The notes under the pieces: model-generated | What the model was told of the DNA's origin: nothing | Database searches by the model: none | Seen by the model: the letters and a program-made list of their open reading frames with translations, nothing else | Made by a program: the position numbers and the translations under genes | Assembly (NCBI RefSeq): GCF_022682495.2 | Contig: NC_071390.1 | Coordinates: 168,355,220-168,419,219, forward strand | Length of the DNA: 64,000 bases | Direction: 5' to 3' | Source: Desmodus rotundus | Lineage: Eukaryota; Chordata; Mammalia; Chiroptera; Phyllostomidae | Shown: one piece after another, positions 11,011 to 23,500 of the stretch | How the letters are laid out: each line of letters starts with the position of its first letter | Position numbering within the stretch: position 1 is the stretch's first letter

Positions 11011-11992
11011 GAAAACTTTGAAGTTACCGAAGTCTCTACCTTGCTGGAGAAGTCAAGGTAAGTTGGACAAAATCTTGTTCAAAATAACGTAAAATGAACT
11101 CATGTGTCATTCCTAGTTCTCTGATCTAAAACAAAGCAAACTCTTATAAGCCACAATAAATACTTTCTCTCAATCTTTTGAATCCTTATAATAATAACAA
11201 CATGGTACTTTCTACATACTTTTATACATATACTGAACACCATATCAAAGTAACTTTTTACACTGTAATGTAATCTATAAACTTTTAGTGAGCTTTAGAC
11301 CCATTACAATATTGAAAAGATGACCTTTGGTGTATGTTAAGTGAGAAAACTGTATGATTATGTGATGGATAGAAAAAACTTTCTTTCTCGCCCTTCTCCA
11401 ATACCGGAATGCTAAATCTGAGAGTCTAATCCTGGTTTCATAGGTCCACCTGTACTTTATCTAGAAAGAGTGGATTTATAAGAAATCCCAAGGCTTCTCT
11501 CAAGTTTTTCCAGTAACAACCTTGGACACATCATCTGAATTTATTTCCTTGTAAAAGGAAATTTAATGAGAAAAGATTTTTCACAGACTAACAGAATAAT
11601 CCAAGGAAACAGTAGACAACTTCAGACAACTAGTTAGCCTCAGACTCAGAAGGATAGCCGACATTGTTTATCTATGAAAACAAAGAAACAAACAGGTGTC
11701 CAACGAAAGACACAGCATTTAAGAGGAAAATTATAACACAGAAGTGGGAGGTAAGAACCAAGTGGGCAGAGCTCAGGAAGGGTATGGAAGAGAACCAAGA
11801 AAACTGAGTAGAGCAGACAGAAGGGCACACAAGAAACAACCATAAGACATGACTTCAACAGAAAGTGCCGTCAGGAACACTGTGAGTGGGTGTGAGAAAA
11901 TTGCCCAAAATGAAACAATAGTGAAGTACCATGTAAGATAGATTACAGAAAACATCAGTGTGGAAGACAGAAGAAGAAAACGAAATACATGT
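11011..11992. other. No recognisable feature
   Basis: AT-rich unique-looking sequence. The long minus-strand frames starting beyond 11.8 kb are purine-rich on the + strand and overlap the short L1 that follows; they encode nothing recognisable. Confidence 0.4.
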
Positions 11993-12159
11993 AAAAAAGT
12001 GAAGTTCATTATTATGAAGGACACATGGACAAAATTGGGGGCGATGGTGGGGTGGGGGAGGGAGGTGGGTTCAGCTGGGGTGGGGGGGAGGGAAGGGGAG
12101 AAAAAGCATACAACTGTAATTGAATAACAATAAAAATTGAAAAAAAAAAAGTGAAGTTC
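11993..12159 (+). mobile_element. Very short LINE-1 3' end with target-site duplication
   Basis: The 15-mer aaaaaagtgaagttc lies at 11993-12007 and again at 12145-12159. Between the copies are about 137 bp: a G-rich L1 3' UTR (about 12035-12104), a 'gcatacaactgtaattg' segment, 'aataacaataaaaattg' and a poly-A. This is the signature of target-primed reverse transcription with extreme 5' truncation. The exact duplication suggests a fairly recent event. The leading A residues of the duplication merge with the poly-A on the right side. Confidence 0.85.
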
Positions 12160-14030
12160 CTGAACATGAGAATAGAACATGTGGAACATAAAAATATAAA
12201 AATAAAAGAACATTGAAATTTCAGAAAAAGCCTGTGTTTGCAAATAAAGAAATGCACACCTGTCCTTGTCCCTCAATTATTGATATTAAAACATATTGGT
12301 GATATAACTGACCTTCAAAATAGGACTTCTATTTTTATGATAAGGACTCGATTTCTTTGGACCAGTACTTTTGGCTAAAAATGACAAACTTTGCTAGTAT
12401 TATATAAACAATTCTTCCACGCACCGGAGAGCTGAAAAGATAGGGAGGAGCTGCAAAGACAGCAATGTGTGGGAACGTAGAAATGTAAGCGGTGTCCTCC
12501 TGCACTGGTGAGTTGGATCACAGGGCACTCGTAACTGCCAGCAAATGCAGGCCTTTGTTTTGGCAAGCAGGGTCCACTCTATGCTGAACAGGTAACATCT
12601 CCACCTTAACCTGGGCACATAAAAGTGAACAGGCAGGAACTCTGTCCCCAGAGGACACAGGGAAAGTTGCCTTGATGCTGAACAGACTAAGGGTGCAAAA
12701 TAAAAAACAACCCTCAGGAGTTGCGGTTCTTGCTTTGCTGTTGCTTAGATTCCTTGTTCAGATTCATGTGCAATATATATTATTTACACTTTCCTAATTC
12801 GGAAAATTCAATTCAGCATTGTTGTGGGAATTGTGTGACTTGTGTCTGTACACGACACTTAGTGCAGTGACTGGCACTGAACATGGGCTCAAAGACAAGT
12901 GACAACAACAAGGCATACACCCTTGGTGAGCACCCACTTCTCCTGAGAGGCCAGGCGAAAGAAAACTCATGAGGACTATCAAAGATGAATGCTCTCCCCC
13001 AAACACATTTTGTCTTAAAATACCAATACAATAAAAGTAATGGAGAGGCTTTTGAATTTTATTATAAGGAGTTATGACCTATGAAATAATCCTTTACAAT
13101 TAAGCTATCTTTCTTAAAGCCCACAAATACTTACTAAAATTTAGATTTTCCTTTAATTACAATACTATGCTCCTATCCTCTCTTCATTCCAGCACTTTTC
13201 CAGTGACATTTCTCAGGCCCATAGGATAGAGAATGAGAGAATGTTTAGGTTGGCGGCAGAACCTCGAGTTAGAGTTAGTGGACAATAATTTCACATCGAG
13301 CCATGCTCATAAAGAGCTCTGCAGCTTGTGGCAAGTATCCCTTTCCGAGCCTTATTATATTGATGTAACAAGTGGAGTTAATGAATCCTGGTTTACACAG
13401 TATTCTCAAATGCGTTCACTGAGGCTTTACAGTATGAGGAAGGAAATGTACAAACGTATCATGTATCACGTCCATAAATTCTGGGCTAAAACAACGGGGC
13501 CTTTGGTGTGACTTACTTGTTCTGCACTGACATTTAGTTGTATTCTGAACCATCTCTTTTCGTGTGTATAAATTTCATTAAGATTAGAAAATGACACTTC
13601 TTTCCCTTATAGTAGATATTTAATAAAAATGATGTTGATCAATTAATTAATTAAAGGCAGATTTGGTAAGGAGGAAAGAAACTTTAATCAAAGTTATTTT
13701 TCTTTTCCAGGAGAGGTAAAGGACAACAAACCTTGTACTACAGGAAGCTTTGGTTGAAAAAGAGTCTTCTGTACACGACCAAGGTATGACAAGGCCCATT
13801 GTGTAGGTGGATGATGCACATAAAGTCAAACCTGAAGAAAGTTTTTTAGGAGAACCATTGACAGGCTAAAAATTTGCAACTCTCCGCTCTGGCACGCAAA
13901 GTTTTTACAGTTGGACCACTGTCTCCAGCTGATCACCTCCTGGAAATGTACACTCTAGAAATATTCAACGTCTTTGAATTCTCCCAATACAGTTAATGCC
14001 ACCTGTCTTTGTGTTCGATGTAGACTCTCC
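12160..14030. other. About 1.9 kb with no confident element
   Basis: Mirror-image open frames at 12.4-12.6 and 12.8-13.0 kb are chance. A short MIR/L2-like tail ('cttagtgcagtgactggcac') occurs near 12858. A (TTAA/TAAT) low-complexity run lies at about 13640-13655. Nothing else is supported. Confidence 0.4.
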
Positions 14031-14395
14031 CAATTCACATGTACATATGTTTACTTTTCTATCAAAACCCAGCTCAGTGCTCACCTCACCCAAGAACCTT
14101 TCCTTCACAGTGCTGACCATCCCAGCACTCTCAGCCCTGTCCCGAAGCCCTCCGACCTCCGACCTCCGACCTCCGTCCTGGGAAACGGTTCCTTTTGTTG
14201 TGCTCAGCCCTATTCACTGCGTGGGCACCTTGGGTTTTGTTTGTGTGTTTGCACATCTGCCTTTCTGTCTTTCTTCCTACATTGAAAATAGGCGTTAGGG
14301 ACAGATTATTCAAAGATATAATTTCAACAAAAAAACAAGTATTTGCTGAATAACACACTTTATGAATTTGTGAGTGAATGAATGAGCACCAACCC
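14031..14395 (+). repeat. L2 LINE 3' end
   Basis: L2 landmarks on the + strand: 'tatcaaaacccagctcag', 'ctcacccaagaacctttcc', 'tgctgaccatcccagcac' and 'tttgctgaataacacac', followed by 'gagtgaatgaatgagc'. The overlapping 103- and 100-codon frames in this region are L2-derived. A 7 bp tandem repeat is embedded at 14149-14175. Confidence 0.7.
14149..14175 (+). repeat. Tandem repeat of cctccga, about four copies
   Basis: The heptamer cctccga/ctccgac is repeated nearly perfectly about four times. It sits inside the L2 fragment and looks like local slippage. Confidence 0.85.
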
Positions 14396-14454
14396 TAATC
14401 ATTTTGATGACTTTACTAGTATAAATTTACTAGTTAGTTCAGAAATTTTTGTTT

Positions 14455-14595
14455 GTTTTTCAGCGGCTTTACTGAGATCTTATTCATACATCAGAATGTT
14501 CACCCCCTTGAACTGAAACAATTCAGTGATGTTTAGCACACCTTTCTAGCATTACACACCCCACAATTTTACCAGAGGACAGTTTTTCTGGATAT
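14455..14595 (-). mobile_element. L1M 3' UTR fragment
   Basis: 'cggctttactgagatcttat', 'agaatgttcacccccttgaac', 'acaattcagtgatgtttagc' and 'acccccacaattttacc'-like steps follow the antisense L1M 3' UTR ('ttgagatataattcac...aattcagtggtttttag...caccacaat'). It is short and diverged. Confidence 0.6.
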
Positions 14596-14633
14596 CTTGC
14601 ATGGACCGACTAAGCAGCTTTAACTTAAAAATA

Positions 14634-15513
14634 AATAACTGACGTGGTCACCAGCAAGCAGTGTCCACTGCATTGTGGCTGAGAGGAGACAAATTCACAG
14701 GGACTACCGAGTCCTGTGGGGGAAAAGGGATGGCACAGCCACTCTCTCAAGGGGAGAACAACTTGGAGCACCTAGGCCACTCTCTCAAGAAGAGAGAGCC
14801 CTGATCCTTGCCTTGACAGGCTTTTATTGTCTTAATTTGTGTAGGAATATAGGGCGTATATGGAAAGCTCATCAATCATTGTCAGGCAGAAATGATCAAA
14901 CAATAGATAACACTCAAAGAACTCTGAGGGCTTATTCTGAGTCAGGGTCAGATAGCTAAAGGACCATAAAACTTTGGGGAACAAACTCATGTGTGGACCC
15001 TTATCATTTAAATTGAGGGTATTAGCAAAGCAGGTTTCACAGGATTTTTTATGCATTCTTTCTTAGACCTGATTGCCCTGGGGAACCGTTTCCAGCACAG
15101 GGCCACACCTATCTCCAGAATTGTTTCAGGCTTAGGTCGAGCAAGGGAAATAAGGCAGCCAAGAGATTAGGAGACTTCTTGCAGACAGAATGAGGACTCA
15201 GGCTCTGTCAAAGCAGAGGGGCAAGGGTCCATCACCCTCGTTTTCTATAGCCCCCAAGTCCTTCCCTGAGGGCCTCTTCATGACCATGCCTGTCTCGGTT
15301 CATCCCTCCCTTGAGGGTTCTTACCCGTCATTGGCTAACCGGTCATGCACTGGGGGCCAAGCAGGGTGAAGTAAAGTAGGCAGAGGTAGTGCCCCTGCCA
15401 GGGAGATAAGCTTTGTCTCCTTAGTGGCTTATGGTCCCAAGGTCTCTTACTCAGCCTTAGCCATTGGGGATTACAGTCTCTGAAACCAGGCAGGGCGATT
15501 TACAACAAATAAC
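14634..15513 (-). mobile_element. Solo LTR with 6 bp target duplication, class II ERV-like
   Basis: The LTR spans 14640-15507 (868 bp), begins with TG and ends with CA on the + strand, and is flanked by identical 6 bp repeats aataac (14634-14639 and 15508-15513). A 6 bp duplication is typical of class II (betaretrovirus-like, ERVK) integration; class I usually gives 4 bp and ERVL 5 bp. On the minus strand an AATAAA signal occurs at about 14823-14830, placing the polyadenylation region near the left end and supporting minus orientation. No internal retroviral sequence flanks it, so it arose by recombination between two LTRs. Family name unknown. Confidence 0.75.
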
Positions 15514-16429
15514 AAATAAATAGAGGCAGAAAGGAGGAAGGAAAAGAATTTGATATAATTATTCCTATGCCTTCTACAACAATACTGGTTAAAGTGAAAT
15601 ATATGATGTTAATTACTAGTTACGTAAAGACACACTTTTAAGTCAGATTTATTATATATCTCATCTAGGGACAATTAAGTTAATTGTCTTTAAATTTAAT
15701 TTTTTCTCCTTTCATTATAGCCCTTTTCATATACTGCCTGATATATTGTGTTTTGTATCTGGGTGAAAGAGCAAGAACCACAAGTTGTATTTCTATATTG
15801 CTCTTCAGGACTTGTATTATTTAGCACACAGTAGGAGGAAAATAGTGCAGTGCCTCAAACTGAGAAACGAAGAAGAAAAAGGAAGAAGCGATGTATCATC
15901 ACAGAAAATATATGATGGAAATCAAGATCACAGCCCCATTTTGGCTTTAAAAATCTGACTGAGGAAATAGTTTGTAAGTCTTAATAATTTCATTTCTCCG
16001 CTTTAAATTACTAGAAGAGTTTTGTCCTTTAGCGACTTATCACTCCAGAGAAACGAGGTATGAGGATGTAGCCCTCTATTTATAAAGATCAATTTACCCA
16101 CCATTTTTGACGAGAGGTTGACAAGCTTTAAATCATCTCAGGCAACTTTTCATTGCATTTTATGGTAGGAAGCTAAAGAGAGTAAAGTATTCAATTAAAA
16201 TCCCAAGGCTGTTTTAAGAAATAATTATCCAAGTGGAGGAAGTATAATAGCATCAGAAAAGTGAGCCCCCCTTAATCTGCTCCATCAGTACCCCAAACCC
16301 TCAGAAGAAAATACTGAATAAGAAAGCTGACACATTTTCATCCTTATTTGAATCTTGTGAATCTAGTTCCATACTCGTGGAATTTGAAGGTCACTCTAAT
16401 TTTTTGAATAGTTGAATGTATATTACATT
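15514..16429. other. No recognisable feature
   Basis: AT-rich sequence. A weak L2/MIR-like end occurs at about 15800-15835 ('ttatttagcacacagtagg'). No other element can be supported. Confidence 0.4.
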
Positions 16430-17295
16430 AAATTTCTGAATTTTGGGAGTTGTCTACTGATAATTAACAGCTTGTTAATTGTAAATGTCTATGTAAATGC
16501 CTATGTCCCTTAACCTGCTGATGTTTTATTCTCTTTTTCATTTAGTGTTTACTCATCCATATTCCAAATTTTTGAGACTTTTTTATATTAAATGCCTACT
16601 TATTGGTACACAAGTCCCATGTCACAAGCATCTTAATATTTTTTATTGCACCACTGACTGTGTATCTGTCACATTGCACATTCCTTCCCACCATTGCCAG
16701 ATACATTCTATTGATTCAAAGCCATTTACCTTAGCGCTGCTTTGAAGTGACCCTTTGTGAACAGTCTTGTTCTATAGCAAAGCCATCCCCCCTGCAAAAC
16801 AGCAAGGAGGAGGCTGCCGTGGTGTCTCTTACAAGCAATAATTGGTTGCCTTGCAACTCTTTGGCCTGAATGCTTCCTAATTTGTAATGCACATGGCTCT
16901 GTTCAAGAGAATAACATATTCCTTTTCTGTTTACAGAACCAGCACTTGATGCAAAAAGAGATAGAAAATAAGATTGGTCCTTTATTGGTCATAATTATAC
17001 CAACTATACTGTGCAAGATATAGAAGGCTTAGATAAAAGCAAATGAATTTACTTCTTAAATTGAGTTTACTAGATGAAATCATATATCGAAGTACAAATC
17101 TTTTGGCTGTTCAATTAAAACTATATTATTTTTTCCAACAACTTATATGTCCATTTTGTATTATTTTGCATAAGTATTTTAACCAATTTTCATAAATTTG
17201 CATTTTTGTTTAAAGAGCCCTAATGCCAATTACGTATAATAAATGTAATTAATTAGTGCATTCCACAGCAACTGCATTCAAGTCTGGTTTACAGT
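16430..17295. promoter_or_regulatory. Candidate conserved non-coding element
   Basis: This 0.9 kb block is free of recognisable repeats and carries a high density of homeodomain-type cores: 'taattaacagcttgttaatt' near 16461, and 'tgtaattaattag' near 17244. An ATTTGCAT octamer lies at about 17195-17202 and 'caataattggttg' near 16836. Such clusters are common in deeply conserved developmental enhancers of vertebrate gene deserts. Function is an inference from composition only. The 82-codon frame at 16497-16745 has no domain. Confidence 0.3.
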
Positions 17296-19664
17296 CAGAG
17301 ACCCCAGAATGGCTAACTATGGGAAATGGCTGGTAAACTAGCAGTCAATCCCAAAGCCCCCACAGCAAAGTGAGAAGTAAGGTTGGGAAGAACCTCCCAG
17401 AGAGATTAAAATGTATCAGATATATGATGCCTAAGAACTTTGTTTCAGTAAACCTCATTCAATGCTTAAACATAAATGAAGCGTGAGGGACCTACTTGTG
17501 CCAACACCAGCATCTGTGTGTAACCATCACTTTTGCATGTAATCCTCAGGCTGATTTGGCCAACTAACCAGTAAGTATAATTTGCTCTTTCTAGCACATC
17601 CCTCTCAGAGGAAAGGTAGAAAGGAGAGGACAGCGCATGAGTAACTCCTGTCTAATACAAAACTTCATTGTTCAATTCTAAGTTCATTCAGAAAGCAAGA
17701 GAAAAGCAAGCTATTCATCTTTTGAAGCACATTGAAGGGTGTGTACCCACAGTTCCTCAAGGTGTGCATTTACTCTTTCCCAGAAAGTTCAGGACGCCCA
17801 GGCACATGTTGCATGTCTTCAGTGATGAAGCTTAGAAAACCTGTGGTGTAACAAGGGTAGCTTGGGTTTAAAAAATATTTTCAGCTTGTAAGCTTAGGAG
17901 TGCCCCTCTTGTTATTCTAATCATCAGAATTTGATGAAATTAGAAAACCGTAATTGGCTGCACTGGATGTGCCCATCAGGTTGCTTCAAGTTTAAGGCCA
18001 TGTAGTTAGAATTTTTAACGCAGTAGGGGATTGGGCAAGAAGTAAATGACTGGCCTTCTCATCTAACTCTGAGGTACGTGGGAGACGTATCTCAGTTATT
18101 CTTGAAATTGATTCCTGCCTGAATGTTCCCTTAGGACTTAAAATATATTTTCATATATTGTAATGTAATTCAGGAGTGTGGTTGTCCTTCCTTTCAAAAC
18201 TTGGATAGTCCTGAGTTGTTTGAATTTCAAGTCACACTGCTGGAGTTGTCTTTTTGTCTCAGATTTTCATTCAAGTGGCGTGGATGACACCAGCTGGGGA
18301 CCTGGTGGCTCTGGGCTGGTAGGTCGCACAGTGTGAAGGAGTCAGTCAGGTTTGTTCTCGCATGACTCCCTGGGATCCTGCCCTGACAGTCTTGTTTAGA
18401 CAGATGATAGATGTCTGTGAAGCCACCAGATTTCCAGATTTAAATGTGCAAAGGCAGAGTTGTCTCACGTGTTACACAGACCTGCTATGTAGGACAAGGT
18501 TGAGCCTGACAGGTTGGGGCACAGTAATGGAAAAAAATACCCTGATCTACTGAGGAGTGCCTTCTGGTAAGCTGTATAGAGAAATAAGTTTACCCAAAGC
18601 TTCTTGTTTTATTCCCTATATTGGGGCCAGGGTTTACCATGATTATTATTTCTTATAAAGTGACTGGGTCTCAGAATTTTTATCTTAGAGGTTTTGAAAT
18701 GCCTTGCCTTTCACTTTCTTATGTCAGCACACATATGAGGGACATTGTGTATATTTTCAATAAAATAATAAATATTAACTGGCATTCAGTCCACTTTGGA
18801 TGGAATTGATTGCTTAGAGGTAATCACTAATAAACACACCACATGAAAAGGCAATATAATGAACTGTGACCAAAGCCTATGTGTCCTTTAGCTGTGGAAA
18901 TGCTTACTGCCTGCCACCAAGTCCACTGGCTGCGAAACCACAAAGCCTTTGTCCTATACTTAATGTTTAATGGGATCTGATGCCACTCAAAAATCTAGAA
19001 ATTTCAGAGAGTAAAAGGGAAAAACTGTTGCCCCAGATTTAGCCAATACTGTAAATATAGTGGATCTCCAATTGGATTTTAAGTACTTCTTGTGCTGAGG
19101 TTTGATTGGGTCTTTGAAAAGTCAACACTTCTGGAAGGTAAGCCTTCAAAAAGAGTAGGAAGATTCTCTTTCATTACAATTAACACCTAGAAAAAGGGCT
19201 CCAGGAGAGCAGGTATTCTGAAACTAAAGTGGGGTGTGTATATATGTGTGAGTGTGTGTATTCTTTGGAGAGTCTTTGTTGTCAGGAGTATTTTCAGTAT
19301 TTTATGTGTTTTCCTCCCTGTCCCTGACCTCATTCTTCTAGACCTTCTAGACCTGGTTCCCCTGAACAGACAGGGAAAGATGACCATGGGTAAGAAGATT
19401 TGATTATAGCAGAGTGTAATCCAAGTGAACACTTCTAAATGTGGATATCAGCAGAGCTATAAAAGTACCAAACTTCACAAGGCAAAGGTTGTTGCTTTGG
19501 AACTTTGGGTGATGACAACTTAGATGCCTTTCTTGTCATTTACTTACCTTCACTCGGGTTTCTTCTGTGTAATAATTCATGTAACAGATGACATGTTGGG
19601 ATAAGATAACTTAAGGTGATCTTGTCAAACCATTCCCTAAATGGCATTTTATTTTCTTACTTAT
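17296..19664. other. About 2.4 kb without recognised elements
   Basis: Unique-looking DNA. Short frames at 18362-18553 and 18621-18809 have no recognisable domains or splice context. A TG-rich stretch occurs near 19230-19260. This region could contain further regulatory DNA, but I see nothing specific. Confidence 0.4.
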
Positions 19665-19830
19665 CTATAATATGGAACATTTTACAGAGCACACAGTTTA
19701 TCTTCACAACAGACCCTGGTAGGTCTGGTTGGGTTGGAAAAATAAAACCCAGAGAAGATTAGAGCCTTGCATTAACCCAGGTTATGTGCAGATTTGGGGT
19801 ACAGTCTGAGATCCAGATCAGATGTCACCA
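19665..19830 (-). repeat. MIR SINE
   Basis: Antisense MIR order: 'cattttacagagcacacag', 'atcttcacaacagaccctgg', 'cccagagaagattagagcc', 'ttgcattaacccagg' and 'tctgagatccagatcag'. Diverged but complete in order. Confidence 0.55.
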
Positions 19831-20290
19831 TCAGCTCCAAAACCTTTCTTCATACTCTGTTAATGTCTGTTAAGGATGATGGATCCTGTTACCAAAAGGT
19901 CTTCGGTTAGTTGAGAAGGGTGATGGGTGGGTTAAAGCAAATTTGGAGGAGCAATCATTTTTGCAGACAAGAAAAGAAGGTGTGGATAAGAGAAGGAAAA
20001 TGTCAATGAATACAATTGTTGGCAAGGCAGGGAAAAGGACAAACATTGCCTAGGGAAAGGATAAAAAAAGAGGCTTCAAAAGAATAAGACGTAGAAAACT
20101 TGTAAGTGAGGCTGTTGTTTGGGATATGCAATATACAACCCCCCATATTCCTCCTTGACTTATCTCTGACACAATCTATATTGTTGACAAACACGTTGGT
20201 TTGAGTAGATTCTGTCTAAGTAATGAGATATATTAGGTTAAAGCTGACATGAAGTGGCTCGTAGTGAAATACCTTACAGTTAAATTGCAG
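19831..20290. other. No recognisable feature
   Basis: Unique-looking sequence with no supported element. The 63-codon minus-strand frame at 20003-20194 is without domains. Confidence 0.4.
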
Positions 20291-20591
20291 TAATATTTTT
20301 AATGCTTTTTTAATTGTTGTTCAAGTACAGTTGTGTCCATTTCTCCCTGACCAGTCTCCTTTGTCCCACCCATCCCCGTCTCCCACCCTTGATCTTAACC
20401 CCACTTTGGCTTTTTCCGTGTATCCTTTATACATGTTCCTTGATGCCCCTTTCCCTTTTTCCCATTATCCCCCTCCTGTCTCCCCTCTGGTCACTGTCAG
20501 TTTGTTTTTTATTTTAATGTCTCTGGTTATATTTGCTTGCTTGTGTTTTTTGTTGATTAAGTTCCACTTATAAGTGAGATCATAATATTTT
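20291..20591 (-). mobile_element. Young 5'-truncated LINE-1 with target-site duplication
   Basis: The 9-mer taatatttt flanks the element at 20291-20299 and 20583-20591. Inside, read on the + strand, are 'ttaattgttgttcaagtac', a pyrimidine-rich L1 3' UTR, 'tctctggttatatttgcttg' and 'gattaagttccacttataag'. These are the reverse complement of the + strand L1 3' end at 24.6-24.88 kb, so the family is confirmed within the window. The two overlapping plus-strand frames (67 and 80 codons) are antisense L1 UTR and not genes. Confidence 0.85.
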
Positions 20592-23500
20592 AAAATCACC
20601 TGTTCATGTTTGTTTCTTAGGCTGGATTATAAAAAAGTACCTTCTTCATTGTTTTATCTTTCATATGGATCCCCCTATCAAATGTGACACATAGTAGGTG
20701 CTCACTACATTTTATTTGAAATGTTCTTACTGTCTGAAACCACATACTGTTTGAAACTTTTTTCTAGAAGCCCTAAAAAAGGGTGTCCAGTGTTAATAAC
20801 AGACCCAGCACCTAAAAGAATATGTTATGACAAAGCTGATTTTAATACTTAAGTGACTATGATATTTATATATCCTACCCTGTCTCAGAAAACATATATG
20901 ATGTATTTATCCTTTAGGACTTTTGTTTTGTTTTGTTTGCTTTGATGATGATGTTGTTGTTGTTGCAAATAATAAAAATCTATAATGGGCAATTTGAGCA
21001 AAAGTAAATTTACTGGAAAGATATTGGGTAGCTCACAAAATCAGTATATACGACAGAAAACTAGGCTGCACACACAGTTTCAAACAGAAAAGAACAATAA
21101 GGGGTAGAGAAAGTATTCAGGCTGGATATCAGGGAGCCAGAGTTAGGATAAATAAACATTATCCATGTTTTCAGATCTTGAAATTCTCTTGCTGAGATTC
21201 AAAGTTCCAAGAGAAAGAATCTGATTGGTTCAACTTAACTCTCATGCTAACCTACCTGTTGGCTATACTGAGTTGGAGAGAAACAATCTGGTCAGAGGAG
21301 CCTATAGTGTCTCCAAGGACTCCTTTGGCTCCTATAGTGGAGGGAATGAATGATTTACAGTCCCATCCAGATTGAAATCAATAGAGGAGAGTGAATTCAT
21401 TAAAGGAAATAATGAGGGCTTTTGTAAGGCACCCACAAATGCTAGGCAGACAGCACAGGGAATATCCACAGCATTTGGGCACCTTCTGCCATGGAGCTTT
21501 CCATCTTCAGAGAATAGAAACTGTGAAAGCGGCCCAGAATGAGACCATGAATAAGAGGCAAATGAAGAACCAACCACCCGCATCTCTGTACACACACATG
21601 CACGTACGCTACACAGCCTCCTGGATCCATGGGCCAAAACCCACTCAGAAAGGTGAACACTACCACTTCAGCAAACGAAGGGGCTTCAGAAACAAAACAA
21701 GGAAGACTTCTGGATTGGTTCTTGTTTTCTTCTGTGTTTAAATTGTTTCCTTGGATGCCTTAAAGTTAAGCTTTCTTTCATTTATTAAAGAAATTGTATT
21801 TCCCATCAAATGACAATATCCTCTCCCAGTTTCCAACATCTGTGTATGTTAAAGGGTTATCTAAGAGTGCCTATTAAATAGTATCTGAAATAATGTAGGA
21901 TCTTGACTATGAACAGCTAACAAGAAACCAATACTGGGAAGTTGTAAAGAGTGGGCTAGGTCCAGAGCCCATCATTTCTATCTGTCACTGACAAGTCACC
22001 AGGCCACTGTAACTCACAATCATTAGTCATGTCTTCTTGAAGCACAGAGGCAAAGCAATAGAAAAGTAGCGGACACTGAAGTGTTTCTGGACGATAGATT
22101 CCTTCTTTCCATGCAATGGTCATATTCTGATGACCTTACAGATTAAAAAAAAATTACACATGCCAGCAGTACCAGACTAGATTCACGACAACCTATTTTA
22201 AGTATGCAGCAAAGCTGCAAGTTTTGCTGATTCAGAATTCTATAGTAGGAAAAGGAATTCTGATAATCCTGTTGAGAGAACACCATTCAAAAGATTACCA
22301 AGAAAGACCACACTTGTTACTCTTTTGTAGAAAAGATTGGAAGGCTACTAAAGAAAGTTTTCTAAATCTTGAAGATATAAAAATATAATACGCCAAAATA
22401 TCAAACTGAAGCAAAACTAAACTTGTTAAGTACGCATGTTTTGCAAAGCCAGACCAATGCTGGTTATGCCATTTTACATGAATTCCCTGCAAACAGCTTT
22501 TAAAATGTGCAGAGCATTTTACAGATCACTGAAAACCTAAATACCAAAGAGTCCGTTGAGGTGAGATATATTTAGCTATCCACTGTGCCTATGCCTGCAT
22601 TCGCCATTTTTGCCTGCTGCTATGTCAAGGACTTTTAATGCATCATTTTGAGAAATGCTCCTTTTGGAGGTAAAAAAATCTTGATGCAAATCTGCATTGG
22701 AGGATGCAAACTTTTCCCCCTAAAAACGTGCACTTATGCCTCAGGGTTAACCTCAGGCTCTGTCAAGAATACATTCGAAATGAGGAAGAAGTAGTTTGTA
22801 GGACTAGGAAATTTGGAATAGTGCCTTGTAAAAAAAACTCTCCTCCCCTACACCATTAAATTATATAATTTTGTTTTAAAATTCACAATTCCTGGTAAAA
22901 AAAAATATTCATTAGATTAACTTCATTTGAAAGAAAGATAGAAGAAGCAGCTACCAGAAGAGTGACCTTGGAACATTCCAGAAACATGATAGTTCATACA
23001 TTGATTCAGGCCCAGATGTCACTGAGAAGGAAGGGGGGGAAAAAGGTCTTTGGCAAGATCCCACTTATTTTGATATCTGATATCTCTGTTCCCTCCATCT
23101 AGATGTAGTTTCAGCATTAGTATGTAGTATGTAGTTTCTAGATTAGTCATATTTCAGCATCGGGTAGACAGATGAACTTGTCCTGTTCAATCACTAACAT
23201 TGATTCCCTATTGCAAAAATGAAACTTTGATTTGCCTTGGCACCAAATATGCTATCCATATGCAAAATTAAAGACAGAGAATTAACAGGTGCTCCATCCA
23301 ATCAAACATTTAAAAAATAGATTCAGTAATGGACCACATTCCATTATGTTTCTCCTCTAAATACTATGGAATAACCTCTGTCCGTGTACAAATATTCTTT
23401 CCAGGTTAATGACTGGTGTTCCCAATAGATAGAGTGGGAATACCATTTAAATATTATATAGCAATATTTCTACTGCATTAAGCCAAAACTTTGTGCTGAT

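Noticed and set aside
11646..12276. 167-codon minus-strand hydrophobic frame
   Set aside because: Runs through the short L1 insertion and its flank; composition-driven by purine-rich + strand.
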